A program made the position numbers and the translations under genes. Positions 35,030-44,148 of a stretch of 54,307 nt of DNA are shown one piece after another. This stretch comes from Bryobacteraceae bacterium (GTDB taxonomy: Bacteria; Acidobacteriota; Terriglobia; Bryobacterales; Bryobacteraceae). A model generated the notes under the pieces. The model did no database searches. It saw only the letters and a list, made by a program, of their open reading frames with translations, and was not told where the DNA came from. The stretch covers positions 1 to 54,307 of the forward strand of contig JAHCHE010000045.1 of the NCBI GenBank assembly GCA_026129905.1. The letters run 5' to 3'. Numbering within the stretch: the stretch's first letter is position 1; each line of letters opens with the position of its first letter.

Positions 35030-35066
35030 ACCCAAGTAAGCCAGGCGTGCTGTGGTAGGGGCTGTT

Positions 35067-35750
35067 ATGCGTTCGACCATCATCATATTTTGTTCAGTCT
35101 TCGTTTCAGGATTGAGCTGTGCTGGACAGTTCCTGTGGAAAAAGGTTTCCTCCGAATCCACAGAGCGAACGGTGGTGGCGAAGAAGTCACATTTCCAGGA
35201 AGCCGAGCTGATTCAGTTGTCACGCAATTACCTGAGGGCGCATTCGGAACGAAAGGCGGTGAGGCTATTCGTGGCAACCACAAGAGAGGCTGCGGAGGAA
35301 CCCCAGAGACTGGGGGGCCACCGAGATTATGTCAGTTTTCTTCTTCAGTACCATAAGCCGGGTGGTCTTCGTGGGGACTTGCCGAGGATACGTCTCGGGA
35401 AGGATGCGGTGCTGCGTATCCGATACCCGAATGGGAGCCTGGCCCGTGTGATCCTGCAGGGCAGGGACCCTCTACTACACGACGGAGGCATGGGTGCGTT
35501 CGAGGTGCTCTATGTCCGTTTCGCGCCCTCTCCCGAGGAGTATCCGCCTCCAGCGGTCCCGGCTGTGTTTTTCGTGAGGACTGAACAGGAGTTGTCGGCA
35601 ACCTTGTGTGAGAGGATTGCATCGGAGCTCAGAATAAGCAGCGGTCTTACGACAACGAATGTCCGTATTCGCAATGACCATTGGTTCATTACCAGCACTG
35701 AAATGCCGGTCCGGTACGAGGCCGAGACAATCGCTACTTGGTCCTGTTGA
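35067..35750 (+). CDS. Exported protein of unknown function
   Basis: 227 residues from the ATG at 35067, chosen because TAGGGG lies 7 bases before it and the product begins with a signal peptide or lipoprotein-like leader (MRSTIIIFCSVFVSGLSCAG); LSCAG is close to a lipobox. A GTG at 35052 is an alternative. The mature part is mixed alpha/beta (FQEAELIQLSRNYLRAHSER, YVSFLLQYHKPGGL, IRYPNGSLARVILQGRDP, NDHWFITSTEMPVRYE). No family recognised. It sits after the RHS fragment, the position often held by immunity or accessory genes, but I cannot assign a role. Lower GC than flanking metabolic genes. Confidence 0.68.
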   Translation: MRSTIIIFCSVFVSGLSCAGQFLWKKVSSESTERTVVAKKSHFQEAELIQLSRNYLRAHSERKAVRLFVATTREAAEEPQRLGGHRDYVSFLLQYHKPGGLRGDLPRIRLGKDAVLRIRYPNGSLARVILQGRDPLLHDGGMGAFEVLYVRFAPSPEEYPPPAVPAVFFVRTEQELSATLCERIASELRISSGLTTTNVRIRNDHWFITSTEMPVRYEAETIATWSC

Positions 35751-35944
35751 GTTTATTGAACGCGCGACATGGTATTCCGGCTGGATGGCGGATGGCACGG
35801 TGAAAAAGGCTTCTCAAATGTACCCAACGAGGCCGCCCAAGTACTGCCCAGCCTCCCTCGGAGGACCCGTTCGAATGGAAGGGCCGAGATAGATGGGGCG
35901 GCGCCGCCTGCCAGTTCACCGGCTTCGTTCGCTATAATCCCGGC

Positions 35945-36838
35945 ATGTCCATTCTGTCCCGGCGCGCCTTCCTGGCGGCTCCAGCGCTGCTCGGCGCCGC
36001 TACGCTCGAGCAGATTCCGCTCGGCGTCACGACCGACGAGATCGACGACGATCTCGCCGTAGCCGCGAAGTTCCTGCGCGAGTCCGGGCTGCGGTATGCC
36101 GAGGTCCGGCAGATCTGGGGCAAGTACAACACCGAGTTCCCCGTGGAAAAGATTCGCGAGGCGAAGACGATCCTCGATCGGGAGCGGGTTCAGGTTTCCG
36201 TGCTCGGGACCGCCTTCTTCCGCGGCGCGATTCCGGCGGACAACGCCGCGTTGGACAGCCAGTGGTCCCTGCTCGACGCCGCGATGGAGCGCGCGGAGGT
36301 GTTTGGCGCAAACACGCTGCGGACCTTCGCATTCACGTATCCGAAGGGGCAGACCTCCGGGTCGCCCGCCGAGTACGAGCGCATCGGGGAATTGCTGCGC
36401 GAGGCCGGCAAGCGAGCCAAGGCGCGCGGCTTCAAGCTGGGGATCGAGAACCTCGGCGGCAGCTACGTCTCCACCGGCGCCGAAGCCGGCCGGCTGCTGA
36501 AGACCGTGAAGGAAGACGCGATCGGCCTGACCTGGGATCCCAATAACGCCGGCGCGGTGGGCGAACGGCCGTTCCCGGACGGCTACCGGCAGATCGATCC
36601 CGCACGCATCTTTCATGTGCATCTGCGCGATTTCCGCAAAAAGGCGGACGGCAGCCGCTGGGAATGGTGCGCCGTGGGAGAGGGCGAGATGGACAATCTG
36701 GGCCAGCTTCGGGCCTTGCGGAAGGACGGCTACAAGGGATCGTTCACGCTGGAGACGCACTACCGGCATCCGGACGGGAAGGCCGCTGCAACGCGGACGT
36801 CACTGAAGGCGCTACTGAAGATTATTGAAGCGGTTTGA
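35945..36838 (+). CDS. Sugar phosphate isomerase/epimerase-like TIM barrel, Tat-exported
   Basis: 297 residues. The N-terminus has a twin-arginine signal (SRRAFLAAPALLGAATL), so the folded enzyme is probably exported to the periplasm. The AP_endonuc_2/xylose isomerase-like barrel follows: GLRYAEVRQIWGKYNTEF, GANTLRTFAFTYPKG, GFKLGIENLGGSYVST with the metal-binding Glu, IGLTWDPNNAGAVGE with Asp, and IFHVHLRDFRKKADG with His/Asp. The final YKGSFTLETHYRHPDGK carries the last metal-ligand Glu. Substrate unknown; related barrels in Acidobacteria act on sugars or inositols. Monocistronic as far as seen. Confidence 0.9.
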   Translation: MSILSRRAFLAAPALLGAATLEQIPLGVTTDEIDDDLAVAAKFLRESGLRYAEVRQIWGKYNTEFPVEKIREAKTILDRERVQVSVLGTAFFRGAIPADNAALDSQWSLLDAAMERAEVFGANTLRTFAFTYPKGQTSGSPAEYERIGELLREAGKRAKARGFKLGIENLGGSYVSTGAEAGRLLKTVKEDAIGLTWDPNNAGAVGERPFPDGYRQIDPARIFHVHLRDFRKKADGSRWEWCAVGEGEMDNLGQLRALRKDGYKGSFTLETHYRHPDGKAAATRTSLKALLKIIEAV

Positions 36839-36949
36839 AAGCCGAGGCGACGAACGACCGGGGGGCATCCGCCGCCAGGGACTATCGATGCCGGGGCGCG
36901 AAGCGAATTTGCGGGGCGATCGGGTGAACGTCAGCTCGCGCGAATCGCA

Positions 36950-37363
36950 CTACGCGGAGGCAGCCTGCTGGTACGCCCGCTCGGCAGCCGCGGTATCGTA
37001 GAGTTCAAAGAAATTCGCGATCTTCCCTTTCCTGATCGTGAAGACGTGAATCAAAGGCGTCTCCGCAATCTGCCCCGTGGCCTTCACGCGTCCGCGGTAT
37101 CGGCCCAGGACGGCCACCCGCTCGCCCTGCGCGATGTATTCGCTCATGTCGAACAGCAGCACCTCCTCGGCTTGCAGCAGTTCGGAGAAGAAGGCGGCCA
37201 CGCCCTGCTTCCCCTGACGCCGCCCGCCGAAGCTCGCGCCTCTCACCGCCGGCGTCTCCCATACAACATCGTCTGTCAGGGAATCCAGCAGTCCCTGCAG
37301 ATCTCCGCGTCCAAAGGCCTCGTAGGCCTGCTTCACGATCGCAGCACTTTCCTGCGCACCCAT
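36950..37363 (-). CDS. SnoaL-like (NTF2 fold) protein
   Basis: 137 residues with an ATG preceded by GAGGAGGC. The NTF2-like cone fold is recognisable: VKQAYEAFGRGDLQGLLDSLTDDVVWETP opening, GKQGVAAFFSEL, then beta strands VAVLGRYRGRVKATGQIAETPLIHVFTIRKGKIANFFELYDT (split here across the sheet). SnoaL-like domains cover polyketide cyclases, ketosteroid isomerase relatives and orphan stress proteins; no catalytic pair can be fixed. It is 75 bp downstream of nothing obvious and may be monocistronic. Confidence 0.85.
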   Translation of the reverse strand: MGAQESAAIVKQAYEAFGRGDLQGLLDSLTDDVVWETPAVRGASFGGRRQGKQGVAAFFSELLQAEEVLLFDMSEYIAQGERVAVLGRYRGRVKATGQIAETPLIHVFTIRKGKIANFFELYDTAAAERAYQQAASA

Positions 37364-37438
37364 GGTGTAGCCTCCTCTACGGCTATTCTACGCCTCGGCC
37401 ATGACGAGGTTCCGGTTCATGCTTGCGGCGGGACAGCC

Positions 37439-40174
37439 TTATCTGCGCGCGAGCCGCTCGATGACGTCCGCGCCCGCCTCCGCGGATGGCTGGAATTCCG
37501 GGCCGCTCGCGTACCGCAGGAGCCGGTCGAACAGGAAGACGGCTTCCGGATAGGCTTCGTCCAGCCGCTCGCGAATGGCCAGCGTGGTCACCAGCAGGCG
37601 CCCTTTACCCACCTTGGCCTCGACGATGTAGCCCACCTTGCCGAGGTTCTTCTTCTTGCTGAGAAACGCCGATGTCGTTCGGATGCCGCCGGCGATGGGC
37701 GCGATCTCTTGCGGCCACTGGTCCAGCGAAAGCGACCAGCCGTCCTCCATCAGGTTGTAGAACTGGAGATCGAAGAAGCCGTCGTGCGGAAACCCGCGCA
37801 GCGCCGGGTGGTCCCGCACCAGGCTGCCCAGCGCGCCGCCGGACGCCGGGAAGAACGTGGCGTCGCCGGAGCGGGAGAACTGCTCGCGTCCGCCGAGCAG
37901 CCAGACGCGCCCGCCGGATTCGAGATGCGCCAGCGCGGCGCGGTCGAGCGAGGAGGCGATCCACAGCGTCTCCGGCGTCAGGGACGCCGCGCCTTCCTCG
38001 ATGAAGGGGAACAGCCGCCGCAGGCCCGCCCAGCGGACCGTCGAGACCACTCGCGACGCCGCGGGCGACGCCCCGGGCCACGATGGACGCGGGAAGGCCC
38101 AGAAGTTCCAGCGATTCGCGTAGGTGTTACCGCCCGCGGTCAGTTCGACGACGAGTTCGAGTTTCCGCGCCTGGCCGCCGGCAACCGGACCAATCGCGAT
38201 CCCGGCGATCCGCGAGACTTCCCCCAGCGGAGCGGTGATGCCCGCGATCGTCGAACCGGCGATGGAGCGGCCGCCGTCCATGAGCCGCCACGCAAGCGCG
38301 CCGCCGCTGACAGCCTCTTCGCCGTAGTTCGACGCCCAGATATCGATGGTCTTGGACTCGCCGGTCCACAGGGTCCGCTCGTCGACATCGGCGCCGGACA
38401 GCAGAAGTAACGCGCTGTTGATCTCGCGGCCCTCGGCGGGTTCGATCCCCTTCGGCCGCCAGAAGTAGTCGAACCAGCCTTCTTCCCAGGAGTCGCCCTC
38501 GCCCGTGCCGCCGGGGAAATCGACAATCAGCCAGTAGTGATAGCCGGTGACGTCCGGATCGCGGCGCACGCGCTCGATCTGGTACTTGCGACCCAACTGC
38601 TGAAGCCGTTGCGAGTTGCGCAGGAACGCGGGGTACGCGCCGGCCAGGCCGCTGGCGTCCACCCATTTCTTCTTCTCCTCGAGCCAGGCCGGCTGGATGA
38701 CGCCGGTGAACAGAGGAATGAGGGACGGGTCGGGGAGAGAGCAGTAGTAGGCTCCGAACTCGTGCCGGACGGTCGGGATATCGTCCGGCGCCCCTCGGTA
38801 AAGGCTGGCCATGTCGGTGGGCCGCAGCATGAGGCCGTCGTTCGAGAGGACGATTCGGTCCGGGTCGATGGACTTGGCCAACTGGTACAACTCCGCCACG
38901 CCGGCCTGGAATTCCTCACGTTCGGCCTCGGTCTCCAGCCAGGTGAGATTGAACTCGTTGCCCAGGGCGAGCGAAAGGAACGACGGACGGTTGCGGTACG
39001 CGCGCAGCACCCCCTCGAGTTCGCGCTTCAGAAATTCACGGTGTGGGAGGAAGTACTGCGTGTACGCGACGGGCAGTTCTGCCATTACGAGCAACCCGAC
39101 TTCGTCGGCGGCTTCGAAGAAGGCCGGCGCGGGCGTCATCGAATGGAAGCGGACGGCGTTGAACCCGAAGCTGCGCGCGAGCCGGAGCCGCTCGAGGTAC
39201 ACGTCCTTGGATGCCGGGGGCGTTCCCGTGAGGACTTCGATGTTGTCGTCGCCGTAGCCTCTCAGGTACAGCGGCTTCCCGTTCAGCAGGAGCGCCCGGC
39301 CTCGCGTGGCGAGCTGGCGCATGCCGAAGCGCTCTTCCGTCCGATCCCGCTCGCGGCCGTCCACCAGCAGGCGGATTGTCGCCGTGTAGAGGCGGGGATC
39401 GTCGGGCGACCACAACCGCGCGCCGGGCATCGGCAGCGCCGCGTCGATCTCCGCGTCCCGCGCCGGCACGGACGTCCGGAACTCGCCCGCTTCGATTTCA
39501 ACCTGGCTGCCCGAAGGCGGCGGACCGGCCAGCTTAACGTGAAACGCCGCTTCACGACGGGCGATGTCGGGGCGGATCGCCACCTCGGAGATCCACAGCG
39601 GATCGCTCGCCTCCAGCGACACGTTTCCATACAGGCCGCCCCAGTTGCCGATGTAGTTCATCATGCCGGTCGGCTGGTTGCCCTTCTGGACGCGGGGATC
39701 GCCGTCCATCGCGGCCCCGGGATTTTCCACGCGAAAGGCGATGGTATTAGCGGCGCCCGGCCGGAGGACCGCGGTGACATCGAACACCGCCGGCGCGCTG
39801 ATGCCGTCGTGCTCGCCGATTCGCCGTCCGTTAACGTACAGCGTCACCTTGCGCAGGGCGCCTTCCACGCGGATTCGCGCCGCTTTGCCTTGCCAGGAAT
39901 CCGGGACCGCCACCTGCCGCCGGTACCAGGCCGGTCCCTCGTAATGGTGGCGCAGGATTCCGGAGGGCTCGCCGACCCCCTGCGCCTGCCAGGCGCCCGG
40001 AACCTGGAGCGTACGATCAAACGGCGCGCCGGGCGAGTGCCACTCCTGTCGCTCGCCGAGCGATTGCGGATCGGTGCGGAATTCCCACGCGCCGTTCAGG
40101 TCGATGCGGGGCCGGCCGGCGGGATAACAGACACCGCACAGCAAGGTGGCGGCAATCAGTACTTTCGCGCCCAT
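37439..40174 (-). CDS. Glycoside hydrolase family 2 enzyme
   Basis: A secreted 911-residue enzyme, start chosen at the ATG 40174 that begins a signal peptide (MGAKVLIAATLLCGVCYPAG); the open frame continues upstream to 40516. The N-terminal jelly-roll has IDLNGAWEFRTDP, AWYRRQVAVPDSW and VTLYVNGRRIGEHDG, typical of beta-galactosidase/glucuronidase/mannosidase. The Ig-like and TIM-barrel domains follow (LYLRGYGDDNIEV, GFNAVRFHSMTPAPAFFEAADEVG). The acid/base Glu is in SLALGNEFNL and the nucleophile Glu likely in RHEFGAYY. Beyond 620 the C-terminal part is beta-rich and long. The exact sugar is unknown; polysaccharide side-chain trimming is likely. Confidence 0.92.
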   Translation of the reverse strand: MGAKVLIAATLLCGVCYPAGRPRIDLNGAWEFRTDPQSLGERQEWHSPGAPFDRTLQVPGAWQAQGVGEPSGILRHHYEGPAWYRRQVAVPDSWQGKAARIRVEGALRKVTLYVNGRRIGEHDGISAPAVFDVTAVLRPGAANTIAFRVENPGAAMDGDPRVQKGNQPTGMMNYIGNWGGLYGNVSLEASDPLWISEVAIRPDIARREAAFHVKLAGPPPSGSQVEIEAGEFRTSVPARDAEIDAALPMPGARLWSPDDPRLYTATIRLLVDGRERDRTEERFGMRQLATRGRALLLNGKPLYLRGYGDDNIEVLTGTPPASKDVYLERLRLARSFGFNAVRFHSMTPAPAFFEAADEVGLLVMAELPVAYTQYFLPHREFLKRELEGVLRAYRNRPSFLSLALGNEFNLTWLETEAEREEFQAGVAELYQLAKSIDPDRIVLSNDGLMLRPTDMASLYRGAPDDIPTVRHEFGAYYCSLPDPSLIPLFTGVIQPAWLEEKKKWVDASGLAGAYPAFLRNSQRLQQLGRKYQIERVRRDPDVTGYHYWLIVDFPGGTGEGDSWEEGWFDYFWRPKGIEPAEGREINSALLLLSGADVDERTLWTGESKTIDIWASNYGEEAVSGGALAWRLMDGGRSIAGSTIAGITAPLGEVSRIAGIAIGPVAGGQARKLELVVELTAGGNTYANRWNFWAFPRPSWPGASPAASRVVSTVRWAGLRRLFPFIEEGAASLTPETLWIASSLDRAALAHLESGGRVWLLGGREQFSRSGDATFFPASGGALGSLVRDHPALRGFPHDGFFDLQFYNLMEDGWSLSLDQWPQEIAPIAGGIRTTSAFLSKKKNLGKVGYIVEAKVGKGRLLVTTLAIRERLDEAYPEAVFLFDRLLRYASGPEFQPSAEAGADVIERLARR

Positions 40175-40275
40175 TCCTCGAACGTAGCACGCGAAGCGCG
40201 GCCACCCGCCGGCGGCGGAAATCACTGTCCGATTAGCTGGAAAGGTAGCCCTCCGGCGCCGCTGAACGTGTCGCG

Positions 40276-40758
40276 TTATTCGAAGAGCTTGATCTGCTCG
40301 CTGGGCGGTGGCGTTCGTTTGCGCCGCTTGAGCGGGCTGCCGATGACCCCCAGCACCTTCAGTTCGGCGAGCGCGGCGCGCGGCACGAAGATCCTCTGGT
40401 TGTTCGAGAGCGAATCCGGCGGGACGATGGTAAAGCCGTGCTCGGACAATTGAAGCAGGTTGTTGGCGAGCAAGCCGTCGATGAGGTCGCCGTCGCGAAA
40501 CTGAAGCCTGACCCACAAACCTTCCGATTTCGGACGGGTGGTGAACTCGCGCTTCTCGCCGGCCAGGACGGCGGCATCGAGGTCGCGGACGAAGCCGACG
40601 GCCTTGACCTCGCGATAGGGCACAACAACGGCGTTACCGGTGGGCGTGATCAGCTCGAGCCCTTCGGGCTGGAGCCAGGCCTGAGGGTTCACAAAGCCCC
40701 TGAGCGCCTCCCGGTCAAAGCGTTCCACGACAACCTTTTTGTTCGTCGAGCCCGCCAA
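40276..40758 (-). CDS. Conserved acidobacterial protein of unknown function (DUF6982-like)
   Basis: 160 residues from a TTG at 40758; no strong ribosome site, so the start may be a few codons in. KVVVERFDREALRGFVNPQAWLQPEGLELITP, VVVPYREVKAVGFVRDL and RPKSEGLWVRLQFRDGDLIDGLL (listed in pieces) describe a beta-rich protein resembling a family I know from many acidobacterial genomes (I believe DUF6982, unverified). The end QRIFVPRAALAELKVLGVIG and a basic tail with PPPSEQIKLF follow. No active site is visible. It is divergent from xerD with 50 bp between starts. Confidence 0.78.
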   Translation of the reverse strand: MAGSTNKKVVVERFDREALRGFVNPQAWLQPEGLELITPTGNAVVVPYREVKAVGFVRDLDAAVLAGEKREFTTRPKSEGLWVRLQFRDGDLIDGLLANNLLQLSEHGFTIVPPDSLSNNQRIFVPRAALAELKVLGVIGSPLKRRKRTPPPSEQIKLFE

Positions 40759-40777
40759 TAGCAGGAATCTCTTTAAA

Positions 40778-40796
40778 ACAATTTTGCAAATATTGT
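40778..40796. promoter_or_regulatory. AT-rich dyad in the divergent promoter of the DUF and xerD-like genes
   Basis: ACAATTTTGCAAATATTGT is an imperfect palindrome with 5-bp perfect arms, 12 bases before the xerD-like ATG at 40809 and 20 bases from the divergent TTG. It stands out in an otherwise GC-rich window and overlaps the likely -10 region (TATTGTATCAT). It may be an operator or simply core promoter. Confidence 0.35.
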
Positions 40797-40808
40797 ATCA
40801 TTGGCTCG

Positions 40809-41705
40809 ATGGCGCAAGCGCTTTCGTTATCGGCGGGAACCCAGGCTTTCCTGGACTTCTGCCGGATCGAGAAAGGGCTGGCGCGAAACTCGGTGGAAGC
40901 TTACGGGCGTGACCTGGAGCGATTTCTAACGTGGGCGGGAGGCGGCGAGAGCGCCCCGCCGGATCGGGAGTCAATTCGTAAGTATCTTGATTATCTTAGA
41001 GATGAGGGACTTTCCAGCCGCTCGGTCGCGAGAAGTCTCACAACCCTCAGAAACTTCTATCGTTTTCTGCTTCGCGAGGAGAAGGTGACAGAGGATCCCA
41101 CCTCGATGCTGGCCTTGCCGAGGCTGTGGAAGACGATCCCTAAGTTTCTGACGCTGAAGGAAATCGATGCGGTGATGGAGGCTCCCGACGCGAGCCGGCC
41201 GACGGGCCTGCGCGACCGGGCCATGCTGGCGCTGCTGTACGCCGCCGGGCTGCGCGTCAGCGAGTTGTGCCAGGCGCAGGTGTCCGACCTCGACGTCAAC
41301 CTGGGCGTCATCCGCGTCACCGGGAAAGGCAACAAGCAGAGGATCGTCCCGGTCGGCAACCCGGCGGTCCGGGCCGTGGAAGACTACCTGGCAACCGCCC
41401 GTCCGGCGTTGCTCAAAGGCAGGCAAAGCCGTTACCTGTTCGTGACGGCGCGCGGCGGAAAGCTGACGCGGCAGGGGTTCTGGAAAGCGTTGCGAGGCTA
41501 TGGATTGAAGGCAGGCGCGCCGCGACGGGTGGCGCCGCACATGGTGCGGCACAGTTTCGCCACGCACCTGCTGGAAGGCGGGGCGGACTTGCGGAGCGTG
41601 CAAACGATGCTGGGACACGCCGACATATCGACCACGCAGGTCTATACCCATGTCATGAGTTCGAGGCTGAGAACGACGGTGGACAAGCACCACCCCCGTT
41701 CCTGA
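40809..41705 (+). CDS. xerD: Tyrosine recombinase, XerD-like
   Basis: 298 residues, normal for XerC/XerD, which resolve chromosome dimers at dif sites. The SAM-like N-terminal domain has FLDFCRIEKGLARNSVEAYG and SSRSVARSLTTLRNFYRFL. The catalytic domain keeps all residues: Arg in LYAAGLRVSELC, Lys in VTGKGNKQRIVP, His-x-x-Arg in HMVRHSFATHLL, His in LGHADISTTQVYTHV and the Tyr nucleophile there. No other integrase or mobile-element feature is beside it, and the CCA-type gene follows 42 bp on, supporting a housekeeping Xer recombinase rather than a phage integrase. XerC versus XerD is not decided here. Confidence 0.9.
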   Translation: MAQALSLSAGTQAFLDFCRIEKGLARNSVEAYGRDLERFLTWAGGGESAPPDRESIRKYLDYLRDEGLSSRSVARSLTTLRNFYRFLLREEKVTEDPTSMLALPRLWKTIPKFLTLKEIDAVMEAPDASRPTGLRDRAMLALLYAAGLRVSELCQAQVSDLDVNLGVIRVTGKGNKQRIVPVGNPAVRAVEDYLATARPALLKGRQSRYLFVTARGGKLTRQGFWKALRGYGLKAGAPRRVAPHMVRHSFATHLLEGGADLRSVQTMLGHADISTTQVYTHVMSSRLRTTVDKHHPRS

Positions 41706-41747
41706 GTCGGCGATGAACCAGGTCGGGCGCGTGAGGGAGCGAATGCG

Positions 41748-43025
41748 ATGAGCGACTACATGTTCATGCTGGAGAGCCACCTCAGCCCTGGGCAGAACCG
41801 GGCCGTGGCCGTGGTGGACGAAGCGGCGCGCCAGGCGCAGATGGGGGTTTTCCTCACCGGCGGCGCGATGCGGGACATGCTGGGCGGTTTTCCCATTACG
41901 GACTTGGACTTCGCGGTACAGGGGAATGCCTTGGCGCTGGCGAAGCAGGTTGCCAAATCGGTTCCGGCGACCATTGTCGCGAAGGACGACCTGCGGAATA
42001 CGGCCGAGCTTCTGTTCCCCGACGGGACGACGGCGGAATTCGGAATGGCGCGCCGCGAGAGATATGCCAAGCCCGGCGGCCGCCCTCAGGTTGAGCCGTC
42101 GCCGATCCACGACGACCTGCTGCGGCGCGACTTCACCATCAATTCGATCGCCCTGTCGCTCCATCCGGCGTCGCGCGGCCTGCTGATCGATCCCGCCAAC
42201 GGTCTCGGCGACCTCCAAACCCGTGAGCTGCGCGCCAATTCCAGTTATTCGTTTTACGACGATCCTTCCCGTTTGCTCAGACTTATCCGACTTCGGGTGA
42301 GACTTGACTTCACCGTAAACGAGCGCACTCTGCAGCAATTCCGCAACGCCCGCGAGGCCCAGGTCGAGAGGTTGATCCCCCCGCGCGGCCTGTTTCAGGA
42401 ACTGCGCGCCATCGCCTCGGAACTGAACGGCGGCGACATTCTGGCTGCGCTCGAAAAAGAAGGACTGTCGTCGCTGTTCTCTCCCACGTTGACCGGTCCA
42501 AAGCTGAACCTGCCGGCGCTGGCAAAGCTACAGAAGGCCCGGCAGCTCATCCCGTTCGGGGCGACGCTGCCGGTGGACAACCTCGGGTTGTTTCTCTACT
42601 TCATCACGGAGAAGATGAATCCAAAGGAGAAAGCGGCTTTCGCGAAGCAGCTTCAGATGAAGGACGAGGAAGTACAGGCCTGGACGAGACTTGAGGCCCG
42701 AGCGCGTCCGGCGGAGAAGAAACTGGCTTCAGCCAAGCTTCATCGGCCTTCTCACGCTTTTGACGCCATGCAGCAGATTCCAGGGGAGGTTGTGCTTTTT
42801 TTATACCTCCATTCACAGAACCGCCTGGTACACGATCGGATCCGCAATTACCTCCAAAAGTACCTTCCGGTCGCACTGGAAGTGACGGACAAGGATGTGG
42901 TTGCCGCCGGACACGACCCGCAGTCCAAGGAGTTCGCCAAGGCGAAGCGCGAGATGATCGCCGCCCGGCTCGACGGGCGGGCGAAGCCGAAGAAAGTGGA
43001 CGAGGAAGAGCCGCAGCCGGCGTGA
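41748..43025 (+). CDS. Class II tRNA nucleotidyltransferase/poly(A) polymerase family
   Basis: 425 residues adding CCA (or A) to RNA 3' ends. The head domain has the nucleotidyltransferase motif FLTGGAMRDMLGGFPITDLDFAV with catalytic D-L-D, FPDGTTAEFGMARRERY, and the LLRRDFTINSIALSL motif. The RNA-binding neck motif DDPSRLLRLIRLRVRLDF follows. The C-terminal 90 residues are basic and coil-like, ending acidic. Whether it completes CCA, only A-adds or polyadenylates cannot be told; the tRNA-Glu gene in this window already encodes CCA. It is 42 bp downstream of the xerD-like gene, probably one transcript. Confidence 0.9.
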   Translation: MSDYMFMLESHLSPGQNRAVAVVDEAARQAQMGVFLTGGAMRDMLGGFPITDLDFAVQGNALALAKQVAKSVPATIVAKDDLRNTAELLFPDGTTAEFGMARRERYAKPGGRPQVEPSPIHDDLLRRDFTINSIALSLHPASRGLLIDPANGLGDLQTRELRANSSYSFYDDPSRLLRLIRLRVRLDFTVNERTLQQFRNAREAQVERLIPPRGLFQELRAIASELNGGDILAALEKEGLSSLFSPTLTGPKLNLPALAKLQKARQLIPFGATLPVDNLGLFLYFITEKMNPKEKAAFAKQLQMKDEEVQAWTRLEARARPAEKKLASAKLHRPSHAFDAMQQIPGEVVLFLYLHSQNRLVHDRIRNYLQKYLPVALEVTDKDVVAAGHDPQSKEFAKAKREMIAARLDGRAKPKKVDEEEPQPA

Positions 43026-43078
43026 GGGCCTGTCGGCGTGACTGCGCTTGCCGGATCGCAGCCGGAGCGAAGCACGCG

Positions 43079-43844
43079 TCAGGGGCGCATGGCGTTGGCG
43101 GCTCTCGCGGGAACCGAGAATCTGACCGCCCTCGGGGCCAACCGTGTTGCTGGCGATTTCCGCGCCGTAGCCGCCGGCGGCGACGGCGCGTTCGGTAGGC
43201 AGGTAGTCGCCGTAATCGCAGGCCAGTTGGACGAGGAAGGTCTGCTCGGCGGGCCTACGGGCCTTGATGCGGGTGGCGTAGTCGAGGAAGAGCTCGAAGG
43301 GGTTGGTGGCGATGGCGATGTCGCCCAGCCGGATGGCGTGCAGTTCCATGGTGAAAACAGGGTTCTGGTGCTGCCTGACGGCGGCCGGCTTGCGGGCTTT
43401 CCACGCCTGGACGGCGGCAGCGACGATGCGGGAAGCAAGGAAGTCGGCCTACTCGGAGGGCTGGATGGCGGTTGGGGGCACGTCGTACAGGCCGTCGCGG
43501 TGAACCGGGGCGGTGTGCGTGTGGGTGGCGTGGAGGAACAGCTTGCGGGGATCGAAGCCGGAGAGGCGATCTTCGAGGCGGCGGCGGACCTCGTCTTGAA
43601 GTTCCTTGTCGACCGCGGCGAGGTCCACAGAGACCATCACGACATGATCGTCGCCGTTGTCGATGGCAAGCGCGGCGGCGGTGATGGGATCCTGTACGCG
43701 CGTCGAGATGCGCGTATAGAAGTGGCCGGAAAGGGCGGCGGGCCGATCGGGGGTGATATCGGCCGAACCCCAGCCAACCCGGAGTTCGGCGGCGGCGGCC
43801 GGGGCGGCGATGGCGAGGAGGAGAGCAAGGAAGCGGAATGTCAT
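43079..43844 (-). pseudogene. Broken neutral ceramidase-like gene
   Basis: A signal peptide (MTFRFLALLLAIAAPAAAAE) and ELRVGWGSADITPDRPAALSG, LDPITAAALAID-type run and the Zn motif HATHTHTAP identify a neutral/alkaline non-lysosomal ceramidase N-terminal domain. Codon 132 is an in-frame TAG (43449-43451) where the sequence then continues in the same frame as ADFLASRIVAAAVQAWKA. It resumes with TMELHAIRLGDIAIATNPFE and ACDYGDYLPTERAV, GPEGGQ, where another frame change leads to ARAANAMRP stop. About 200 residues of the middle of the family are missing. At least one stop, one frameshift and a deletion: non-functional. Confidence 0.82.
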
Positions 43845-43977
43845 GGCCGGACCTCGACGCGCCGCTTATCGCGGTAGGGACGCCTGGACATTGCGGTAAC
43901 CGGTGGCGCAGTCGCCGGAGTCATTGCGGTTCGGGGAGCGGCGGGAGACCGAGCCGCAAAGTGTGTTATCCATCCTG

Positions 43978-44135
43978 TCTCCTTCGATACGCCGGCCTGT
44001 GCGCAAGGGCTCGATCGCCATGGCCAGGACGACGTTCGTTCGATTTCCCATTGCCACAGCGGCGTTGGGCCCGCGGCGGGAGCGCACGCAATCCACAAAG
44101 TTGCGGATATGGGCGAGCTCGCGGACTCGAAAGTG
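43978..44135 (-). pseudogene. C-terminal remnant of a Gfo/Idh/MocA oxidoreductase
   Basis: The minus-strand text ELAHIRNFVDCVRSRRGPNA, then AMGNRTNVVLAMAIEPLRTGRRIE, is the C-terminal phrase of Gfo/Idh/MocA proteins (HxRNFLDCVRTRxxPNAPVExGHRTNVVLH). No Rossmann domain or other part of the protein exists nearby. It overlaps nothing else and lies between the S9 peptidase stop and the dead ceramidase gene, marking a deletion scar. Confidence 0.72.
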
Positions 44136-44148
44136 CGGGGCAGGCGCG

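Noticed and set aside
38537-40453. 638-codon plus-strand frame opposite the GH2 gene
   Set aside because: Shadow of the GH2 coding strand caused by GC-rich third positions.
40809-41705. XerD-like gene as a phage or island integrase
   Set aside because: Sequence and length match a housekeeping Xer recombinase, it is followed by a nucleotidyltransferase gene, and no att-like repeats or tRNA lie beside it.
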